Part shown: in pieces, positions 8,136-16,392 of the stretch
How the letters are laid out: every line of letters begins with the position of its first letter
How positions within the stretch are numbered: the stretch's first letter is position 1
IMG/VR virus record: IMGVR_UViG_3300020020_000047
Span: 1-49,967 of that record
DNA: 49,967 nucleotides
From: a virus
Reading direction: 5' to 3' (one strand)
Program-made: the position numbers and the translations under genes
Notes under the pieces: model-generated
Database searches by the model: none
Seen by the model: only the letters and a program-made list of their open reading frames with translations
What the model was told of the DNA's origin: nothing

Positions 8136-8535
8136 GGGAATCGAACGGCTCAACGCAATGATCTTGAAGTTGAATAAACTTGAGGAATTCGTTGAAGAGG
8201 TAACACCGGATATAGCTGAGTCATTGGAAAAGGAAATTAAGTCAACAATCTCAGCTGGAACTTCGTTTGGCGGTGTTCCTTGGACGCCTAAAAAGGACGG
8301 AAGCAAGCCATTAGCCAACGCAGAATCAGCGTTAGACGTTCAGGCCATCGGATCTGTGGTAGTTGCAACCCTAAATGGCCCTGAAGCACGACATCACAAG
8401 GGGGCTGTAAGGGGAAATAAGGGAGGAAATACCCTAAATAGGCCCATTTTACCGACAAAAAAGAGCCTCGGTAAGGTGTCAAATGTGGTCAAAAAGGTGC
8501 TGAAAAAGCGCTTTAACGACATTATGGAAGGCTAA
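8128..8535 (+). CDS. Putative neck/tail-completion protein
   Basis: The 135-residue protein overlaps the connector gene by 8 bases; the ATG at 8128 is preferred to an upstream in-frame ATG at 8056. It begins with a helix (MAEGIERLNAMILKLNKLEEF), has a GGVPWTPKKDGSKPLANA segment and ends very basic (KKSLGKVSNVVKKVLKKRF). The WxPxKDGSKPL pattern with a later HHKGA segment and RPILPT resembles phage virion-morphogenesis/HK97 gp10-type neck proteins, which join head and tail. Identification is by pattern and position only. Confidence 0.5.
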   Translation: MAEGIERLNAMILKLNKLEEFVEEVTPDIAESLEKEIKSTISAGTSFGGVPWTPKKDGSKPLANAESALDVQAIGSVVVATLNGPEARHHKGAVRGNKGGNTLNRPILPTKKSLGKVSNVVKKVLKKRFNDIMEG

Positions 8536-8548
8536 AAAGAGGCATAAA

Positions 8549-9121
8549 TTGGCAACTTTAGCCCTAGAAAAGCTCTATTTGGGTGTGCAATTGGCAATGT
8601 CAACGGATGTTGACGTGCTTTTACCCGTAACTTCGCAGACTTTTGGGTGGCGTGAACCCGAAAAACAGCTCCGAAACCCTCGCCGGATTGTTTGGGTTCC
8701 TGGTGATGATGGTGATGCGGGCGTGATCGGCCCCCCCAGGTATCCAGGTGCAGCGCCAAACAGGGCTTTATTTTCCTGGGATGAATTATTCACTGTCTAC
8801 ATTGCCAATCACGACGCCACAGCCCACACAGTAGAGTTTAATCAATGGGTTGCAACTCGCACACTTGCGGATCAATGGCTTGCCGAATTGTACAGGCAGG
8901 CTCATGGCACCTTTGGCATTGTCAATACCAAATGGGTGGATGACAAAAAGGAGCATCGATATGGTGCAACCTTGCGAATTGTCGGTGGTATACAGTCTAA
9001 GGTAGCGGATAAGGCCGTTGGTATTGCTCCAATTGATACCATGGCTGAGATCACACCGAAACTTATCAACCCGCCTGGAACGGGAACTGACGATATCCTA
9101 ATAGAGGTTCAACCAAGCTAA
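8549..9121 (+). CDS. Putative tail terminator / neck protein
   Basis: The 190-residue protein lies just before the sheath gene, where myoviruses often encode the tail terminator. The start is taken as TTG at 8549 because AGAGG lies 6 bases upstream; an ATG at 8597 is possible. A run of Trp-containing motifs is visible (TFGWREPEKQL, VEFNQWVATRTLADQWL, VNTKWVDDKKEHRYGATLRI) and it ends with a Pro/Gly-rich tail. I do not recognise a specific family. Confidence 0.55.
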   Translation: MATLALEKLYLGVQLAMSTDVDVLLPVTSQTFGWREPEKQLRNPRRIVWVPGDDGDAGVIGPPRYPGAAPNRALFSWDELFTVYIANHDATAHTVEFNQWVATRTLADQWLAELYRQAHGTFGIVNTKWVDDKKEHRYGATLRIVGGIQSKVADKAVGIAPIDTMAEITPKLINPPGTGTDDILIEVQPS

Positions 9122-9122
9122 A

Positions 9123-10562
9123 ATGAGCGTTCCCCAAGTTGTAATTACTGAGCTTGATGGTCAGTTAGGCACACTGCCAATCGGCACGCGGTGCCTGGTT
9201 GTAATCGGCGACACGTCCACCGGTACTGTTAACGTTCCTGCTCCCTACGCTAGGACCAAGGATGTTGTTGCAGCGTTTGGTTCTGGTGCGGCTGTTGTTC
9301 TGGCCAATCGATTCATTGGACTATACAACAAGCCGGTTATCATTGTCAAGACTGCCGCAACAACTGTCGCGACGTCTACCGCTGTTGTTCCGGTCAACTC
9401 TGGTACATCAGTTTTTTCTGCCGGTGCTGACACAACTGCCGATGATAGCTATGAGCCTTACATTGTGTTCCTAACGGGCGGAACTGTTGGAACTGCAGGT
9501 ATCACTTACCAGGACTCTCTTGACGGTGGTCGTACACTCAGCCCGGTTAGGCAGCTGGGTATTGCCAACACAATTGTGATTCCAAACGCGGGTGGAATTG
9601 GTATCGCGCTCGCCGCTGGAACCATTGTCGCTGGTGCTACTGCTACCTGGCGGACAACCGGTCCGGCGCCTAACGCGGCTGACCTTACCGCGGCACTCAC
9701 GGCACTTGCCAATTACACCGGCTCATGGGATGTGGCCGCGTTTGCCAATCCGATTGACGGAACGTTGATCGATACCATCGAAACGGGTTTCGCAAACGCT
9801 TCGTTGCTTTCGAAGTGTTACATTGCCTCGTTTCGTATCCCCACAATCGGGGAATCGGAGGCTACGTACAAGACTGCATTCGATACTGCGTTTGGCGCTA
9901 AGGCCACAACCAAAGGCGGTGTGTGCGCCGGTGCGTGTGAGTCAGTTGATGCAGTGACGGGTCGTCAGTACCTCCGGCCTGCACTGTTCGATGTTGCTCC
10001 TCGTATTGCCTCGCAGTCTGAAGAGATTGATGCGGCGAACACAGATGAGCCGTTGCCGGGCTGCAATATTACAGACGTGAATGGTAACCCCAAGCACCAC
10101 GACGAGCGGTTGAATCCTGGCCTTGATGATAGTCGCGCGATCACTCTTCGAACGTTCCTGGAGTTGCAAGGAACTTATATCAACAACCCGCGGCTGCTTA
10201 GTGCTTCCGGAAGTGATTTCGAATTCATTCAGCACCGCCGGATCATGAACATTGCTCGGCTTGCACTGATCAATTACTTCACGCGCCGGTTGTCCAAGCC
10301 GGTGTTGGTGAACGCGACCACAGGAACGATCCTGGAGGAGGAGGCGCGTGACATTGAAGCAGGTGCGGATGCGTTGCTGTCTGCCACGCTGCTTACCAAG
10401 CCCAAAGCTTCCGACGCGCGTTGTGTGTTGAATCGTACTGACAACATCATCAGCACCAAGAAGCTACGCGCGACAGCATACATCGTACCGCTCGCGTACC
10501 CCAAACTTATCGAAATTGATCTTGGGTTCCGTAACCCGATTCTGCAACAGGTGAACAACTAA
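9123..10562 (+). CDS. Tail sheath protein
   Basis: The 479-residue protein has the two hallmarks of contractile sheaths: an N-terminal segment that reads as a strand followed by a variable, Ala/Gly/Thr-rich insertion domain (about 40-190), and a conserved C-terminal domain ending in TKKLRATAYIVPLAYPKLIE and the sheath-like IDLGFRNP. A helix around GTYINNPRLLSASGSDFEF and an arm EEEARDIEAGADALL precede it. Sheath subunits form the outer contractile cylinder. It overlaps the tube gene, whose ATG lies at its stop codon. Confidence 0.85.
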   Translation: MSVPQVVITELDGQLGTLPIGTRCLVVIGDTSTGTVNVPAPYARTKDVVAAFGSGAAVVLANRFIGLYNKPVIIVKTAATTVATSTAVVPVNSGTSVFSAGADTTADDSYEPYIVFLTGGTVGTAGITYQDSLDGGRTLSPVRQLGIANTIVIPNAGGIGIALAAGTIVAGATATWRTTGPAPNAADLTAALTALANYTGSWDVAAFANPIDGTLIDTIETGFANASLLSKCYIASFRIPTIGESEATYKTAFDTAFGAKATTKGGVCAGACESVDAVTGRQYLRPALFDVAPRIASQSEEIDAANTDEPLPGCNITDVNGNPKHHDERLNPGLDDSRAITLRTFLELQGTYINNPRLLSASGSDFEFIQHRRIMNIARLALINYFTRRLSKPVLVNATTGTILEEEARDIEAGADALLSATLLTKPKASDARCVLNRTDNIISTKKLRATAYIVPLAYPKLIEIDLGFRNPILQQVNN

Positions 10563-11074
10563 TGGCTGGCGATCCAGTTCTGATTAACGGCAATGCCTAT
10601 TCGTGGGGCAGCATCAAGGCGAAAGTTGACGGTGTTGACTACGTCGGATTTTTCGAGATTTCCTACGGGGATAAACTCGAGGTGGCTAAGCTCTATGGTA
10701 TGGGATCTGCGCATGCGCCGAGGGGTAGAAGCCGCGGAAAGTACACCACGGATGAAGTAAAGCTCAAGGGCAGCAAGTCAAGCGTTCAGATCCTGAAGCA
10801 GGCATTGGCTGCACGTTCCAAGTCTGGCAAGTCTTTTGGTAATACAGAATTCACACTGACTGTCAGCTATGTTGAGGGTGATGAAACGCCAATCACAGAT
10901 GTGCTTGAGCGCTGTAGGGTTGTTGGTCATTCCCGTAGTCACACGGAATCCCCTGATCCACTTTCTGATGAGCTTGTGATTGATTGTTTCGGTATCAAGA
11001 CAAACGGTCAGACACTTTACGAGGGTGGATCCTCGGGTGGTTTGATTCCGTCGATTCCTTCTTTCGGCACCTAA
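10562..11074 (+). CDS. Tail tube protein
   Basis: The 170-residue protein follows the sheath, the usual order of sheath then tube. It starts MAGDPVLINGNAYSWGSIKA, has beta-rich segments (VDYVGFFEISYGDKLEVAKLYGM) and ends with a flexible Gly/Ser/Pro tail. Tube subunits stack as hexameric rings inside the sheath. The start codon overlaps the sheath stop, indicating translational coupling. Confidence 0.75.
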   Translation: MAGDPVLINGNAYSWGSIKAKVDGVDYVGFFEISYGDKLEVAKLYGMGSAHAPRGRSRGKYTTDEVKLKGSKSSVQILKQALAARSKSGKSFGNTEFTLTVSYVEGDETPITDVLERCRVVGHSRSHTESPDPLSDELVIDCFGIKTNGQTLYEGGSSGGLIPSIPSFGT

Positions 11075-11107
11075 TACCTTTTCTTTCTCTTAGCGTCAAC
11101 TGAACAG

Positions 11108-11136
11108 TTGACCAGTGGTCCATAGTGTGGTATACC
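11108..11136 (+). promoter_or_regulatory. Promoter before the tail chaperone gene
   Basis: TTGACC (11108-11113), a 17-base spacer and TATACC (11131-11136) with an upstream TGG (extended -10) form a near-consensus sigma-70 promoter. The ATG of the chaperone gene is at 11144, 7 bases past the -10, so the predicted mRNA is leaderless; no SD exists in the preceding 40 bases. Confidence 0.65.
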
Positions 11137-11143
11137 CCATGCT

Positions 11144-11608
11144 ATGGACATTTCTGTTTCTAGGGATACCGAAATTGAGGATCCTCAGGCCAGGCTTAAG
11201 GCACTGCAGGAAAAGCTTGCCGCAGCTCATGCAGCCCGAGCTAAGCGCAAGGAACCCACAATTGACTCACAGTTGAGTGCAGCTGAGATCGAGTTGAACG
11301 ATCTGGCCGTCATCGAAAAGGCAAACTGTGAGTTGGGTGATGAAGGCAAGGAATTCAATTTCATCAGGACTGACCTGGGTGTGATCATCTTCAAGCGCCC
11401 ACATTCTGCGACCTTTAAGAAGTTCCAGGATAAGGGCGACCGGGTAAAGACGGAGGATATTGAGCTCCTCGTTAAGCCCTGTGTGTGGTACCCGGACAAG
11501 TCCACATTTGACAGTTACCTGGAGCGCTGGCCGGCTCTCTTGGGTTCCTGTACCGAAAAGGTTGGCTTCCTTGGTGGCGTGAGGTTCAAGGAAGAAGAGG
11601 GAAAATAA
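11144..11608 (+). CDS. Tail assembly chaperone, short form (gpG-like)
   Basis: The 154-residue acidic protein lies between tube and tape measure, the canonical place for tail assembly chaperones that coat the tape measure before tube polymerisation. It has a coiled helix at about 12-60 (PQARLKALQEKLAAAHAARA), then a globular domain (ANCELGDEGKEFNFIR, VIIFKRPHSATFKKFQDKGD). Its last codons, GAG GGA AAA TAA, form a -1 slippery site that produces a longer form. The start is leaderless-type. Confidence 0.8.
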   Translation: MDISVSRDTEIEDPQARLKALQEKLAAAHAARAKRKEPTIDSQLSAAEIELNDLAVIEKANCELGDEGKEFNFIRTDLGVIIFKRPHSATFKKFQDKGDRVKTEDIELLVKPCVWYPDKSTFDSYLERWPALLGSCTEKVGFLGGVRFKEEEGK

Positions 11609-11778
11609 CAGAGCTTCACCGGGAAGCTGAGAAAAACAACCGGATTGGGGGTGAATGCCTAGATGAGTTCTTTACGCATCAGGATACGGTGAGATCTAAG
11701 GTCGGTGGTATACTAATAGCGGACGGAATTCGCTACCTTAAGGGGATTTATATCGCCCTTACAACACCACCGAAATAG
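11144..11778 (+). CDS. Tail assembly chaperone, -1 frameshift long form (gpGT-like)
   Basis: Slippage at G GGA AAA (11599-11605) into the -1 frame lets translation bypass the TAA at 11606 and continue to TAG at 11776-11778. This adds about 57 residues that begin ITELHREAEKNNRIGGECLD and end LKGIYIALTTPPK, giving about 211 residues in total. The extension reads as a real protein and fills the otherwise empty gap before the tape measure. Frameshifted chaperone pairs (lambda G/GT, with the heptamer GGGAAAG) are conserved in long-tailed phages. The exact join is inferred from the slippery sequence. Confidence 0.85.
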
Positions 11779-11786
11779 TTTCCCAT

Positions 11787-13670
11787 ATGGCAGCCGACGA
11801 CACAGCATCATTTGCAATTGACTTTAAGTTACAGGGGGTAACTGATGTCAAAGCCGCAACAGCCAGCCTTGCGGATATGCGTGCTGCTGTAATGGGGGAC
11901 ACTGAAGCACTCAAGGCAATGCAGGCCACATTGCGCACGCTGAAGGGTAATCCTGCTCAATTTGGCAACGAAATAAAGAAGCTTCAGGCAAACATTACAG
12001 CCCAAAAGGCCGTTATGGCATCCAATGCTGCTGGATTTCTTAGGGCCGGGGGTACCATGAAGGAGTACTCCAAGCTCATGCGCGGGGCCGGAAAAGAGCA
12101 AGCTAGCTGGTTGGAAGGTGTTAAATCAGCCCCAGGACCGCTTGGGAGGTATGCATCCGCCCTTTCCCAGGCGGGTGTTAGCGGTCTGTTTGCAGCCGCA
12201 GCTGGGGTAGCTGTCATTGCAGTATTCCTTAAGCTTGGTGCTGCTGTGGCATCGGCTATTGGTAGCCTCATTTCCTTTGGTGTCTCTTCAGCTTCCGCTA
12301 GGAGGGATGAGCAGCTTCATCTTGAGGCTATCACTAAGCTTCAATGGGGTTGGTGGGGATTGTACGGGGCAATGGGAAGGGTCCAACACAGTGGCGCATT
12401 CCTCCAAAACCAGATCGACAAAGTAAGCTCTAGTGTTGCGTTGGGTCGTGACAAGGTAGCTGGGTACGCGGAGTCACTTTACAAGGCTGGGTTACGTGGT
12501 GGCAACTTGACACGCATGCTCGAGGGAATGAGCATTGTTGCGTCCACCCAAGGTGAGGAAGCCGCAAATTCCTTCCGTGCTTGGGGCATGGGGATTGCGT
12601 ACACGGGTGGTTCCGTCGAGAAGCTGACCAATCACATCAAAGCTAAGCTTGGCGGGATTGCAAAGGCGCAACTGCTTTCGCTGGACGTGCAAACCAAGAA
12701 GCTTCGCGAAAACTTTTCCATGCTTTTTTCTGGTGTGAAGATTGAGCCAATCCTTCACGCCATGAATGAGTTGAGCAAACTCCTTAGCCTTCAGACCGAA
12801 TCCGGCAAGGCTTTGAAGGTGATTTTCGAAACGTGGTTCGGTTCCATGGAAAAGAATGGAGATCGAATCGCCCTGATGTTCAAGAGGTTTTATCAAGGTG
12901 CGATCATCGGGGCGTTGGAGTTGACTCTGCAGTTGATGGATCTGCGAGATTGGCTCAACAAGACTTTCCGCGGCTCCTGGATCGACAAGTGGATCAATGA
13001 CTGGAACGCATTCAGCATTGGGTTAGCTAGCATGAGGATTTTCGTTTTACTCCTCGGGTCAGCTGCTGTTGTTGCTGTTGTGCTCGCTGCGGCTCTTGGT
13101 GTGGTGGCTGTGATCCTCGGTCTCATGGTGATTGGGATCGCTGGGGTAGTAGTTGCGTTTGGTGCACTGATCTACGCAATTGGTTGGGTTGTTAACTTCG
13201 TTGTTGAACAGTTTCAGTGGTTGTGGTCGCAAGCCAAGGATGCTGGCCTCAACATCGCACGTGGTATTGCTGACGGTCTTTCCGCTGGAGCACACCTAGT
13301 TTTTGACGCCATGAAGGGCATGGCCAAAGGCGCATGGAAGTCATTCAAAGAGAAACTCGGTATTGCATCACCTAGCAAACTATTCCGTATGGGTGGTGTC
13401 AACATTGCTCAGGGTGTTGCTCAAGGTGTTGAAGCTGGCAAAGGAAGCGTTGCGGATGCAGTTGGTGGAATGACATCACCGGCTGACATGAGCACAGCCC
13501 CAGCGGCTGGTGGAATGCAAAAGGGGAGCAATGGTACCGTGGTTAACGTTATGCCTGGTGCCATCGTGATTGGTTCCACTGATGCACCACAAAGTGAGTA
13601 CAACAAGCTAGCACAAGCATTCTCGACATTGCTCGAATCGGTGCAGGTCAATATGGGGGCACCAGCCTAA
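11787..13670 (+). CDS. Tail tape measure protein
   Basis: The 627-residue protein follows the chaperones and precedes baseplate genes. N-terminal helices (about 1-110, with VKAATASLADMRAAVMGDTE) are followed by a hydrophobic stretch at about 133-165, and a second large hydrophobic block lies at about 410-470 (VLLLGSAAVVAVVLAAALGV). The C-terminal GIASPSKLFRMGGVNIAQGV motif is common near the ends of tape measure proteins. They set tail length and probably form or open the channel for DNA delivery. At 627 residues the tail should be fairly short. A CGGTGGTATACT sequence occurs 70 bases upstream. Confidence 0.85.
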   Translation: MAADDTASFAIDFKLQGVTDVKAATASLADMRAAVMGDTEALKAMQATLRTLKGNPAQFGNEIKKLQANITAQKAVMASNAAGFLRAGGTMKEYSKLMRGAGKEQASWLEGVKSAPGPLGRYASALSQAGVSGLFAAAAGVAVIAVFLKLGAAVASAIGSLISFGVSSASARRDEQLHLEAITKLQWGWWGLYGAMGRVQHSGAFLQNQIDKVSSSVALGRDKVAGYAESLYKAGLRGGNLTRMLEGMSIVASTQGEEAANSFRAWGMGIAYTGGSVEKLTNHIKAKLGGIAKAQLLSLDVQTKKLRENFSMLFSGVKIEPILHAMNELSKLLSLQTESGKALKVIFETWFGSMEKNGDRIALMFKRFYQGAIIGALELTLQLMDLRDWLNKTFRGSWIDKWINDWNAFSIGLASMRIFVLLLGSAAVVAVVLAAALGVVAVILGLMVIGIAGVVVAFGALIYAIGWVVNFVVEQFQWLWSQAKDAGLNIARGIADGLSAGAHLVFDAMKGMAKGAWKSFKEKLGIASPSKLFRMGGVNIAQGVAQGVEAGKGSVADAVGGMTSPADMSTAPAAGGMQKGSNGTVVNVMPGAIVIGSTDAPQSEYNKLAQAFSTLLESVQVNMGAPA

Positions 13671-13671
13671 G

Positions 13672-14238
13672 ATGTCTAGTTTCAATCCTATGGAAACGCC
13701 AATCGATAGTATCCTGATTGGCGATCCTCCAATTGAATCACCCGGTATCTGCCGTGTCATTGGTGCGTTCGATGCACGCAAGTGGGAAAAAATCATGGGG
13801 CCAGGGTGGAGTGGAGGGTTCTCCCGCTTCATGGGCATGGAATTGTGTGACTACGGCCTGGAGTTTGACCTTGCTTCGGATGAGGACTGGGAAGCGTGGT
13901 GGCCATTCAAAACATTGCTGTGTACTTTGCCAACCGGTAGAACACCCCCGGGGGCTGAAAAAACTGGTGCGTTTAATGCGCTGAAAGTGATTCATCCGTG
14001 GCTAATTGATGCTCGAGTCACAAGCAGTGTTTTGGTGAAGTTGTATCAGCCGGTTAAGCAGGATCAAGGGCACTTCACGATCAAGGCTGACATGCTGGCG
14101 TTTCGAATGCCCAAGATGCAGCTTGCTAAAGTGGAAGGTTCCGCGCCACCCGAAAAACTGGATCCATACGACCAAAGGATCAAAGCACTGAGCGACAAGA
14201 TTGCAGCTCGCAACGCAGCAGGAGCAAACACCGGATGA
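13672..14238 (+). CDS. Tail/baseplate protein of unknown role
   Basis: The 188-residue protein starts right after the tape measure and overlaps the hub gene by ATGA. Visible features are a Gly/Trp-rich stretch (KIMGPGWSGGFSRFMGMELC), the acidic DEDWEAWWPFKTLL, and a helical C-terminus (YDQRIKALSDKIAARNAAGA). By position it corresponds to proteins linking the tape measure to the baseplate hub. I cannot assign a family with confidence. Confidence 0.6.
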   Translation: MSSFNPMETPIDSILIGDPPIESPGICRVIGAFDARKWEKIMGPGWSGGFSRFMGMELCDYGLEFDLASDEDWEAWWPFKTLLCTLPTGRTPPGAEKTGAFNALKVIHPWLIDARVTSSVLVKLYQPVKQDQGHFTIKADMLAFRMPKMQLAKVEGSAPPEKLDPYDQRIKALSDKIAARNAAGANTG

Positions 14239-15368
14239 GCGTTGAAGCTTACATCACAGTCAACGGCCGTTCAGCTTCGAAGGTGCATCTTACCGTGCCA
14301 TTTCAAGGCGCGTGGATGGCTGACGTGGATCTGCATGATGCCACCAAGATCAAGGCGCGGGAAAAAGTATCCCTGAAGATTGGCAACGCAACGTTGGTTG
14401 GTACGGTGCGATCCATTGGATCTTTTGCTGACTCGTCGCAGGTTCGGATTGTTGCCGGTGCTGATGGGTGGAGCCAAGCCGTGAAGGGGAAGGGTTACGC
14501 GAATGATGCCAACGTCCTTGCATCAACTGTCATCACTGACCTTGCACGCGAGGTAAAAGAAACAATCGGCACCAATGCAACTAACCGTCTTGGCGCTGGG
14601 TTCGCGCGCGAGGGTGCTGTGGCATCCTATGCATTAGATGCAGCGGTAAAGGGTAACTCCGTTTGGTGGGTTGATTACGCCGGGGTAACACATGTTGGTA
14701 CGAGGAGTAATGCCAACGCCCCTGAGTCAATAACCGTTCTCAATTTCGACGGTATCTGCAGCGTTGCGACCATCGATGCGAATGAAGTCAACATACTGTT
14801 TCCCGGGATGAAGATCAAGTCGCGTCTCGATGAAATGGTTACCGTTCGCAGCATTGATTACGAAATCACTCACGACAAATTCAGCTGCATTGCCTGGTGT
14901 GGAGCCAACGGAAAGATTTCCCAGATTGGCGACGCCTTAACCGCCATCGTCAGGAAGGTAATCAACGAATCACTTCATGGGGTGTACAGGTATAGGATCG
15001 TGGAGCTTCAGGGTGAAAGGCTTGTGCTGCAGGCTGTAAAGGAAAACAGCGTTATGCCCGACCTGCCGTTAGTGTCTATTTGGCCGGGTAACTATGGGAT
15101 GCATTCAAAACCTGACCTTGGGAAAGAGTGTCTTGTTGCCTTTGCGGATGGTGATCGGGCGTTTCCAGTTGTGATTGCATTCCAGCCGGGATCAGAAGCC
15201 AACGCACCAGTAGCAAGGCAGGGGGATGCAGTAGAGATCCTCGCCCCTGCCGCAATGATCACTGGCACATTAAGCGGTGTTACTCCTTTCACCGGTGTTG
15301 TCACGTTCCCAACCTTCAAGCTGCTGGGTGCTATTACAGGCGGTTCCGGGAAGGCAAGGCAAGAGTAA
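14235..15368 (+). CDS. Baseplate hub / spike-like protein
   Basis: Residues about 1-240 resemble the hub fold of contractile tails (gp27/Mu gp44-like: AYITVNGRSASKVHLTVPF, then KIKAREKVSLKIGNATLVG). Residues about 255-320 look like an OB-fold (YRIVELQGERLVLQAV, LPLVSIWPGNYGMHSKPDLG, then ECLVAFADGDRAFPVVIAF) as in the gpV/Mu gp45 and gp5 families. A single protein may therefore combine hub and spike-base functions. The C-terminus (TGTLSGVTPFTGVVTFPTF) reads as strand repeats rather than a typical spike tip. Confidence 0.7.
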   Translation: MSVEAYITVNGRSASKVHLTVPFQGAWMADVDLHDATKIKAREKVSLKIGNATLVGTVRSIGSFADSSQVRIVAGADGWSQAVKGKGYANDANVLASTVITDLAREVKETIGTNATNRLGAGFAREGAVASYALDAAVKGNSVWWVDYAGVTHVGTRSNANAPESITVLNFDGICSVATIDANEVNILFPGMKIKSRLDEMVTVRSIDYEITHDKFSCIAWCGANGKISQIGDALTAIVRKVINESLHGVYRYRIVELQGERLVLQAVKENSVMPDLPLVSIWPGNYGMHSKPDLGKECLVAFADGDRAFPVVIAFQPGSEANAPVARQGDAVEILAPAAMITGTLSGVTPFTGVVTFPTFKLLGAITGGSGKARQE

Positions 15369-15371
15369 AAC

Positions 15372-15902
15372 ATGTTGACTTATCTTGGCTCCGTAACCAC
15401 TGGGGACATGATCCCTGGTGGCAAGATCGCGGTGCTTGCTGGGTTCGATGGCATCACCTTGGCTATCCCGGATCTTCTCGGGAAGATTGCGGCACTCCAG
15501 GCTTTTGCACCCACCCCTGTATCCTTTACAGCACAACGACAGCTATGCAATGTGATGATCCAGGGTATCAATGCAGCCATCGCCATTGGGCTGCCGATAC
15601 CCGATATAGCCGCCCAGATTGCGGCAGTCACAGCTTTAGTTAATTCGCTACTCGCCACGCTGAACACAATCAACGCTAACCTCAACCTCATCAATGCATT
15701 CCTTTCCTTGTTGAATGAGCCTGGTGTTCACATGTACCACTTTAGCGGCACAACCAACAATCTTGGTGCCGAAATAGCTGCAGCCACATCAGGTGGGTTC
15801 CCCGGTGGCGCTGGAACGGATGCAACTGAAGCGTTGCTAATTGGCACGTCCGTTCCTGGAACATGGGCAGCCATCACACAAATCATGAAAGTGACCCCAT
15901 GA
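15372..15902 (+). CDS. Structural protein of unknown role (baseplate region)
   Basis: The 176-residue protein is rich in Ala, Ile, Leu and Asn, with a long apolar helical region at about 70-115 (AINAAIAIGLPIP-like segments, then TALVNSLLATLNTINANLNL). It ends with a Gly-rich beta-like segment (NNLGAEIAAATSGGFPGGAG). It lies between hub and W-like wedge genes, so a baseplate or spike-tip role is plausible. It overlaps the next gene by ATGA. No family recognised. Confidence 0.6.
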   Translation: MLTYLGSVTTGDMIPGGKIAVLAGFDGITLAIPDLLGKIAALQAFAPTPVSFTAQRQLCNVMIQGINAAIAIGLPIPDIAAQIAAVTALVNSLLATLNTINANLNLINAFLSLLNEPGVHMYHFSGTTNNLGAEIAAATSGGFPGGAGTDATEALLIGTSVPGTWAAITQIMKVTP

Positions 15903-16375
15903 ACAGCATCATGCAGACAGCCCTTGACGCCTCAATCGCATCCACAGAAAAGGTTGCAACTACACCTGAGGAGCCTTTCGGATATGGAACTGACATCAAG
16001 TGTTTCGAATCAATTGATCCTAACGCTGTGGATGTGGACCCATTCTCAACTGAGGCTATTGCTCAGGATGCTTTACACAGGCTTTCCACTGATCCTGGCG
16101 CTATGCCAGACGATCTTGATTACGGCTTTAACCTTGTTGGCATCCTACACAAGGGAACAGATCGAAAATTCGTGGTTATGGCTGAGGGCAGCATTGAGCA
16201 GGAGCTACTCAAGGACGACAGGATCGCTGGTGTTGATGCATTGCTGACGGTTACCAACAACGGAAAGAATTGGCGCGCAACAATCAGGATCACACCTAAG
16301 AGCCACAGACAACCATTCACATTGGTTTTGGCTGTGGTCAATGGTCAAGTACTTTTCGATAGCATCGGGGCATGA
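15899..16375 (+). CDS. Baseplate wedge protein, gp25/W-like
   Basis: The 158-residue protein begins at the ATG overlapping the preceding stop; an upstream in-frame ATG at 15863 would overlap by 40 bases and is less likely. Its arrangement fits T4 gp25/P2 W/Mu gp46-type wedge proteins: YGTDIKCFESIDPNAVDVDP, a helix AIAQDALHRLSTDPGAMPDDLDYG, and a C-terminal sheet (DALLTVTNNGKNWRATIRIT). It immediately precedes the J-like gene, as in P2 and Mu. These proteins form the inner baseplate ring that nucleates the sheath. Confidence 0.75.
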   Translation: MNSIMQTALDASIASTEKVATTPEEPFGYGTDIKCFESIDPNAVDVDPFSTEAIAQDALHRLSTDPGAMPDDLDYGFNLVGILHKGTDRKFVVMAEGSIEQELLKDDRIAGVDALLTVTNNGKNWRATIRITPKSHRQPFTLVLAVVNGQVLFDSIGA

Positions 16376-16392
16376 GGAAGAAATAACGGCAT

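Noticed and set aside
8983-8995. CGGTGGTATACAG as a promoter for the sheath gene
   Set aside because: It is inside a coding region where Val-Gly-Gly-Ile codons generate it, the last -10 base is A, and it is about 130 bases from the sheath start; kept only as motif context.
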